Shown here: piece after piece, positions 28,949-33,657 of the stretch
How positions within the stretch are numbered: position 1 is the first letter of the stretch
How the letters are laid out: each line of letters begins with the position of its first letter
From: Allochromatium warmingii
Lineage (GTDB): Bacteria > Pseudomonadota > Gammaproteobacteria > Chromatiales > Chromatiaceae
DNA length: 33,657 nucleotides
Assembly (NCBI RefSeq): GCF_900107145.1
Contig: NZ_FNOW01000030.1
Coordinates: 1-33,657, forward strand
Direction of reading: 5' to 3'
The notes under the pieces: generated by a model
Told to the model about the DNA's origin: nothing
The model's input: only the letters and a program-made list of their open reading frames with translations
The model's database searches: none
Made by a program: the position numbers and the translations under genes

Positions 28949-31900
28949 GTGGCTTGTGTCACATCAGATGCGCCGAATGCATTCCGAGCCGTCCACAACA
29001 CACTAATCCTAGTGTCCTGCGCTCAACCGACGCCTGCATCCAGATTACATTCCATCGTGCGTGAACTTCCGGTTCATCTTTTTCTTTGTACCACGCTCTT
29101 CATCGAGGCGCGGGCGGCTTTCGCGGGCACGCCCGAAAACGACACGCTGCGCTTGCATCCGTTCCCCGCCCGCTGCGGTGCGCCACCCGTGAGCGCCGTC
29201 GAGCTGGATGAACATATTGCAACTGTGCCCAGCGATGAGCCGCTGATCTGGATCGGCGGCAACTGTCTCGCGCCCTTGTCACGCGAACGCGAGCAGCATT
29301 TACCGACCCGCGCTCAATCTCCGGAAGCACTCGGTTTACATCGGCTAACACAGTGCAGCTATCTGTTGACCGATCCGGCTTGGGTCGATCAATGGTTGGC
29401 AGCAGGTCACTATCTCTGTCTTCCGGGTTGGCTGGCCAATTGGCCGCGTCAGTTGGCCTATCTCGGACTGACGCAACGCGACGCCGCCCGCACCTATTTT
29501 GCCGAGCGCGTCTGCGGGCTGCTGCTGTTGGATACTGAACGCGATCACAAGGCCGTCGAGCAGCTTGCAGCACTGGCGGAGTATCTCCAGCTTCCAGCTC
29601 GCCGCGAGCGCGTCGGCTTGGGTTATTTGCGGCTGGCGCTGCTGCAAATCGCCGAACGCGCCCGCCAACGCGCTGACTATCGCCGCCGCACAGCGCGTCT
29701 TGCCGCCACGCAACAGCAGTTAGCAGAAACGGCGATGGCGATGGATCTGGTCGGGCGACTCTCGACCACCATTGGTGAGCGCGGCGTGATTGGGCAGATT
29801 CTGGAAATCTTCGTCGCGCTCTTTGCGCCCGCGACCTGTTTTTATGTGCCATGCACCGAAATACAAACCAATCGCCCCAAGACCTTCGGTGACACGCCAA
29901 CGCCCGAAGCACTCAGCGAGGTGAGTGCTTTTGCCGAGGATCTGGCAGCAACGCGCTTAACACGTTCGGGCAAGGGATTTTTATTGCGCTTGCAGTACGA
30001 GACCGACACCCTCGGCATGGTGCTGCTCGATGGGCTGCCGCTGAATCGGCATCTGCGCAAGTCGCAAAGTCTCGCAGTGCAGATTGCCGGACTGTGCGCG
30101 ATGGCGGTGCAGCGGGCGCAGTCGATCAGTTTATTGACACAGAGCGAACTGCGCTATCGCTCGCTGTTTGAGTCGATGAGCGAAGGCTTTGCGCTGCACG
30201 AGATCATGCTCGATGACAGCGGCGAGCCGATTGATTATCGCTTTTTGGATTTAAATCAAGCTTTTGAGACGCTCACCGGCCTGCAACGAGCGGACGTGAT
30301 TGGGCGGCGCGTGCGCGAGGTGATTCCGCAGATTGAGGAACACTGGATCAAACGCTATGGCGAGGTCGCGCTACACGGTCAGGCGATCCGCTTTGAGCAA
30401 TTTGATAGCGCCTTTGAGCGATATTTTCAGATTCATGCCTACAGCCCGCGTGTTGGCATGTTTGCGGTGATTTTTTCCGATGTGACCGAACGGCGGCGCA
30501 CCGAGCGCGAACTGTTTGAATACCGCGAACATTTGGAAACACTGGTGGCCAGTCGCACCGCAGAACTGGCCTTAGCCAAACAAGAGGCCGAACGCGCCAG
30601 CCAAGCAAAAAGCCTGTTTTTGGCCAACATGAGCCACGAAATCCGCACACCGATGAACGCGATCATTGGTCTGACGCATCTGCTTGGGCGCGAAATCCAG
30701 CTTCCGGCCCAACGGGATCGTTTGCTTAAGATCGACGGTGCGGCCAAGCATTTGCTCTCGATCATCAATGACATTCTCGATATTTCCAAAATCGAGGCCG
30801 GCAAGCTGGAACTGCAAGCGATGGATTTTTCGCCGCAGGTGCTGCTCGATCAAGTCAGCGGCCTGATTGCCGAGCAGGTGCAGAGCAAGGGGCTGGATTA
30901 CCGCATCGACAGCGAGCCGCTGCCGCTGATGCTGCATGGTGATGTCACGCGCTTGCGGCAGGCGCTGCTGAATTATTTGAGCAATGCGATCAAGTTCACC
31001 GAGCGCGGCCAGATTGTGTTACAGGCGCGGGTGCTCGAAAGCAACGACAGCGAAACGCTGCTGGCCTTTGCGGTGACAGATAGCGGCATCGGCATTCCCG
31101 AAGCGATGCAGGGGCGGCTGTTTTCGCTATTTGAGCAGGGCGACGGTTCACCGATTCGCCGCTACGGTGGCACTGGGCTGGGGCTGGCGATCACGCGCCG
31201 GATTGCTGAAATGATGGGCGGCAGCGCCGGACTCGAAAGCACGCCGAATCAGGGCAGCCGCTTTTGGTTCACGGCCCGCTTGCGTCATAGCACAGCCTCG
31301 GCGCGGCTGGTCGCGGCGTCAGAAGCGGGACGTGACATGGCGGTCAGCGATCCGTTGCAGCGGGCGCAGAACACGCTGGCGCGGGCGTTTCACGGCTGCC
31401 GTTTGCTGGCGGTCGAGGATAATGCCATCAATCAAGAAGTGTTATTAGAGTTGCTCAGTCAGGTCAATCTGCTGGCCGATCTCGCCGAAAATGGCCGCCG
31501 GGCACTCGAACTCGCGCACCAGCGGCGCTATCCGCTGGTGCTGATGGATGTGCAGATGCCGGAAATGGACGGATTGGAAGCCACACGCCGCTTGCGGCAA
31601 CTGCCCGGCTGGGAGCGGGTGCCGATTGTGGCAATGACGGCCAATGCACTGGGGCAGGAGCGTCAAGCCTGTCTCGATGCCGGGATGAATGACCATATCG
31701 CCAAGCCAGTCGAGCCGACCGTGTTTTATGAAAGTCTGCTCTATTGGCTGCAAGCATCCACCGAACCTGCGCCTGCTGCACCACCTGCACCGCCGCTCAC
31801 GGCGGCCATATCAGCCGATGCCCAGCCGACCGCACCTGCGTCGCCGATTCTCGATCTGGATGCGGGATTGCAATGTGTCAGTGGCAATCGCGAACTCTAC

Positions 31901-32203
31901 AGTCGCTTGGTGCGCAAGCTGCTAGATGGCCATCGTGACGATATGCGCCAGCTCAAAACCTATCTGGATGCGGGCGATCAAGACGCCGCACAGCGGCTGG
32001 TGCATACGCTCAAGGGCGCAGCCGGAACGCTGGGAGCGGTCGCCTTGCAGCGGGCCGCGCTGGAATTAGAGCAAGTGATGCGAACGGCGGGAACAGCAAT
32101 CACGGCGGAGATGGTCGCCGTTGAGCAGGCATTGCAGGATGTTGAAAGTGCGTGGCAGCGGATTGAAGGGGGGCCGCCTTCAGCTTCCAGCCAGATAAGC
32201 TGA
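28949..32203 (+). CDS. Hybrid histidine kinase with DUF1638-like N-terminus, GAF, PAS, REC and HPt
   Basis: A 1084-residue kinase without clear membrane segments. Residues ~1-235 are unusual. They include [28 protein letters not shown] and [19 protein letters not shown], a pattern that reminds me of DUF1638; this is a tentative recognition. A GAF-like domain (about 260-390), a PAS domain (about 395-520), a coiled coil, HisKA with H563 ([15 protein letters not shown]), HATPase ([16 protein letters not shown]), a receiver with D867 ([13 protein letters not shown]), a Pro/Ala linker and HPt with H1019 ([13 protein letters not shown]) follow. It lacks the C-terminal tail of the other two kinases. 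The start is GTG 28949 with no clear ribosome-binding site; a start further in (GTG in LILVSCA) is possible. The last codons lie in a short dispersed repeat. Confidence 0.92.
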   Translation: MACVTSDAPNAFRAVHNTLILVSCAQPTPASRLHSIVRELPVHLFLCTTLFIEARAAFAGTPENDTLRLHPFPARCGAPPVSAVELDEHIATVPSDEPLIWIGGNCLAPLSREREQHLPTRAQSPEALGLHRLTQCSYLLTDPAWVDQWLAAGHYLCLPGWLANWPRQLAYLGLTQRDAARTYFAERVCGLLLLDTERDHKAVEQLAALAEYLQLPARRERVGLGYLRLALLQIAERARQRADYRRRTARLAATQQQLAETAMAMDLVGRLSTTIGERGVIGQILEIFVALFAPATCFYVPCTEIQTNRPKTFGDTPTPEALSEVSAFAEDLAATRLTRSGKGFLLRLQYETDTLGMVLLDGLPLNRHLRKSQSLAVQIAGLCAMAVQRAQSISLLTQSELRYRSLFESMSEGFALHEIMLDDSGEPIDYRFLDLNQAFETLTGLQRADVIGRRVREVIPQIEEHWIKRYGEVALHGQAIRFEQFDSAFERYFQIHAYSPRVGMFAVIFSDVTERRRTERELFEYREHLETLVASRTAELALAKQEAERASQAKSLFLANMSHEIRTPMNAIIGLTHLLGREIQLPAQRDRLLKIDGAAKHLLSIINDILDISKIEAGKLELQAMDFSPQVLLDQVSGLIAEQVQSKGLDYRIDSEPLPLMLHGDVTRLRQALLNYLSNAIKFTERGQIVLQARVLESNDSETLLAFAVTDSGIGIPEAMQGRLFSLFEQGDGSPIRRYGGTGLGLAITRRIAEMMGGSAGLESTPNQGSRFWFTARLRHSTASARLVAASEAGRDMAVSDPLQRAQNTLARAFHGCRLLAVEDNAINQEVLLELLSQVNLLADLAENGRRALELAHQRRYPLVLMDVQMPEMDGLEATRRLRQLPGWERVPIVAMTANALGQERQACLDAGMNDHIAKPVEPTVFYESLLYWLQASTEPAPAAPPAPPLTAAISADAQPTAPASPILDLDAGLQCVSGNRELYSRLVRKLLDGHRDDMRQLKTYLDAGDQDAAQRLVHTLKGAAGTLGAVALQRAALELEQVMRTAGTAITAEMVAVEQALQDVESAWQRIEGGPPSASSQIS

Positions 32204-32218
32204 AAGCTGGCAGCTCAG
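32181..32218. repeat. AGCTTTCAGC-type short repeat at the end of the third kinase gene
   Basis: The sequence is built from CAGCTTCCAGCC and AAGCTGAAAGCTGGCAGCT, with short inverted pairing (CAGCTT with AAGCTG). Related units occur at 1870-1890 and 14760-14790. It covers the stop codons of both convergent genes, which lie 11 nt apart. Confidence 0.5.
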
Positions 32219-33657
32219 ATTGACCGCGTGAGCGCCTTAGGAATCACCGTCTTTAAATCACGCTCCGCAACCAGTTCTTGATAGCGTTCAAATAGCAGGG
32301 CGACGCGGTCGCTATCGCTGGTGAATTTCCGTTTGGAATAGGCGGCATCGACAGCAGCATCTAATTTGCGATGCGCTTTGACTAATTCGGGCGGCATGGT
32401 GAGTGGATCGTAGAGTGTGGCGAGTGAGGCATTGGGATGTGCGGCGCGGGCATCAAGCACGGCTTGCGCGGCGGTTTCAATTGCTTGGCGTCGTTTTGGC
32501 GTTGGATTATCAGGCCAGGGGAAATTGTTGTAAACAATTCCGGCAGAATAGCGATAATCGCTTTTTAATCGTCCGCAAACAGTGCGCACCCAAGCCATGT
32601 GCATCGCTGAAGATAAAACACCGAGATGATACAGCGTAGCATTAGCTACAATTTTAACCAAATTACTTGATAGTGTTTCTGACGCAATAAATCCAATCGG
32701 AATATATGTTCGTCGTTCCGATGAAACTTCTGGAATCACCAAATAACTTGAATCCGGTATATTTTCGACATGAAATCGGGTTGGTGTATCGGCAAGCTTA
32801 CGTGTCGGGGCACTTTTGCTATTCAACCGAAACTGTCGTACTGCTTCAACGCGCTTCATCGCGTGCGGCATTTTTCGGAGCACATCCGGCGGGCATTCAC
32901 CTAGCCACAGACAAAACCGCTCATAACCGTTGATAAATTCATCGCTGCCAATCCAACGCCTAAAATAGCGTTCAGCGTTTGGTTCTTGTTTAATAAAATC
33001 GGCTTGCTCTTCAGCCGTAAACAAATAATTTCCACCATCAATCGGTTTATTTCCAATGCCAATTTTCGGAACTTCACACAGTGGCGTTGTGCGTGTTAAT
33101 AACACAATATTTGGTGCGTCGATAAGATAGGGATTGGTATTCGTGGCAGCAGTTTCATGCGCATCAGCTTGTATGGATTCGTAGTGAAAAATCTTTTTGT
33201 TTTGACTGTCGTGCAACGCAAAGCCAATAATCACGCAGTGAACAGCAGCTTTGCCTTTTGCTTCGCTCGACCATTGAAATGTACGATGGGCAAAATGAAT
33301 TTGAACGCCGCGATTGAGCAAATCTGGCCATAATGTGCCGACTTGCTCACCTTGCGTAATAGAATTGGTTGAAACAAAAGCGGTTTTAATCTCTTTATTG
33401 CTTTCCATGAAATCAGTTGCCTTGCGATACCACGATGCAACAAAATCTAAAATTCCCGCTCCCTTAACACCGTGAAAAATGGTAGCCACCTCAGCCCGCT
33501 GTGCATCGCTCATATATTTTGAGCCAATAAACGGCGGATTCCCCAAGATATAATGCAAGTCTGCTGGCGGCACAATCTCGCGCCAATCCACTTGCAACGC
33601 ATTGCCATGCACAATCGTCGCCGATTTCTTCAACGGCAACCGCGCAAAATAAATCCC
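32215..33657 (-). CDS. MmeI-type DNA methyltransferase / restriction-modification enzyme, N-terminus cut off
   Basis: Partial gene: the frame is open to the right edge (about 480 codons present), so the ATG lies outside. It carries the amino-methyltransferase motif IV, LGNPPFIGSKYM, preceded by a VHGNALQVDW segment. A target-recognition-like middle follows, then the typical C-terminus of MmeI-family enzymes: GRLKSDYRYSAGIVYNNFPW, SLATLYDPLTMPPELVKAHR and LDAAVDAAY. MmeI-type proteins combine a nuclease and an adenine methyltransferase in one chain; whether the nuclease half exists cannot be seen. Base composition is visibly more AT-rich than the neighbours, suggesting horizontal acquisition. 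A TTG at 33639 is only an internal codon. It converges on the third hybrid kinase with 11 nt between stops. Confidence 0.9.
   Translation of the reverse strand, partial: GIYFARLPLKKSATIVHGNALQVDWREIVPPADLHYILGNPPFIGSKYMSDAQRAEVATIFHGVKGAGILDFVASWYRKATDFMESNKEIKTAFVSTNSITQGEQVGTLWPDLLNRGVQIHFAHRTFQWSSEAKGKAAVHCVIIGFALHDSQNKKIFHYESIQADAHETAATNTNPYLIDAPNIVLLTRTTPLCEVPKIGIGNKPIDGGNYLFTAEEQADFIKQEPNAERYFRRWIGSDEFINGYERFCLWLGECPPDVLRKMPHAMKRVEAVRQFRLNSKSAPTRKLADTPTRFHVENIPDSSYLVIPEVSSERRTYIPIGFIASETLSSNLVKIVANATLYHLGVLSSAMHMAWVRTVCGRLKSDYRYSAGIVYNNFPWPDNPTPKRRQAIETAAQAVLDARAAHPNASLATLYDPLTMPPELVKAHRKLDAAVDAAYSKRKFTSDSDRVALLFERYQELVAERDLKTVIPKALTRSI

Overview
The window looks like chromosomal DNA of a GC-rich gammaproteobacterium. 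GyrA, SerC, RlmD, GloB, Dxs and CysS all have gammaproteobacterial form. The purine-salvage enzyme is of the S-methyl-5'-thioinosine phosphorylase type known from Pseudomonas, and the orphan OmpR-type regulator is close to BaeR. A purple sulfur or Competibacter-like lineage is a guess from general style; I cannot place the organism further from sequence alone.

Layout. 1-189 is an AT-rich gene-free edge. 190-1827 (minus) holds a Pro/Ala-rich membrane-anchored protein and a thioinosine phosphorylase. 2096-7325 (plus) holds gyrA, serC and rlmD, with a 21-bp inverted repeat after gyrA and a strong intrinsic terminator after serC. 7286-9387 (minus) is a chain-length determinant and a tyrosine-kinase-like ATPase, with no glycosyltransferases beside it. 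A tRNA-Ser(GGA) and an orphan BaeR-like regulator follow. 10396-13627 (minus) is a tightly packed four-gene operon, terB - HAD phosphatase - StiP/phosphoribosyltransferase - HpcH/HpaI aldolase. It is a compact form of the biosynthetic module known from tellurium-resistance (Ter) islands. gloB and dxs (minus) and cysS (plus) are housekeeping genes, followed by a small secreted cytochrome c.

The right half is a signalling island. Genes at 21080-25207, 19469-21076 and 18810-19463 form a minus-strand operon: a 1375-residue multi-PAS hybrid kinase, a NarX-type kinase with a cysteine cluster in its GAF domain, and a NarL-type regulator. Transcribed away from it at 25431-28760 is a paralogous hybrid kinase with a different, periplasmic sensor. 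It ends in a bidirectional terminator shared with tRNA-Leu(UAA). A third hybrid kinase (28949-32203) begins with about 235 residues that resemble the little-known DUF1638 family. The window closes inside an AT-richer MmeI-type restriction-modification enzyme (minus strand, cut by the right edge).

The most interesting parts are the minimal Ter-type operon, the DUF1638-like sensor region on a hybrid kinase, and the kinase operon that joins a phosphorelay-type hybrid kinase to a NarX/NarL pair. No CRISPR array, insertion sequence or rRNA was seen.
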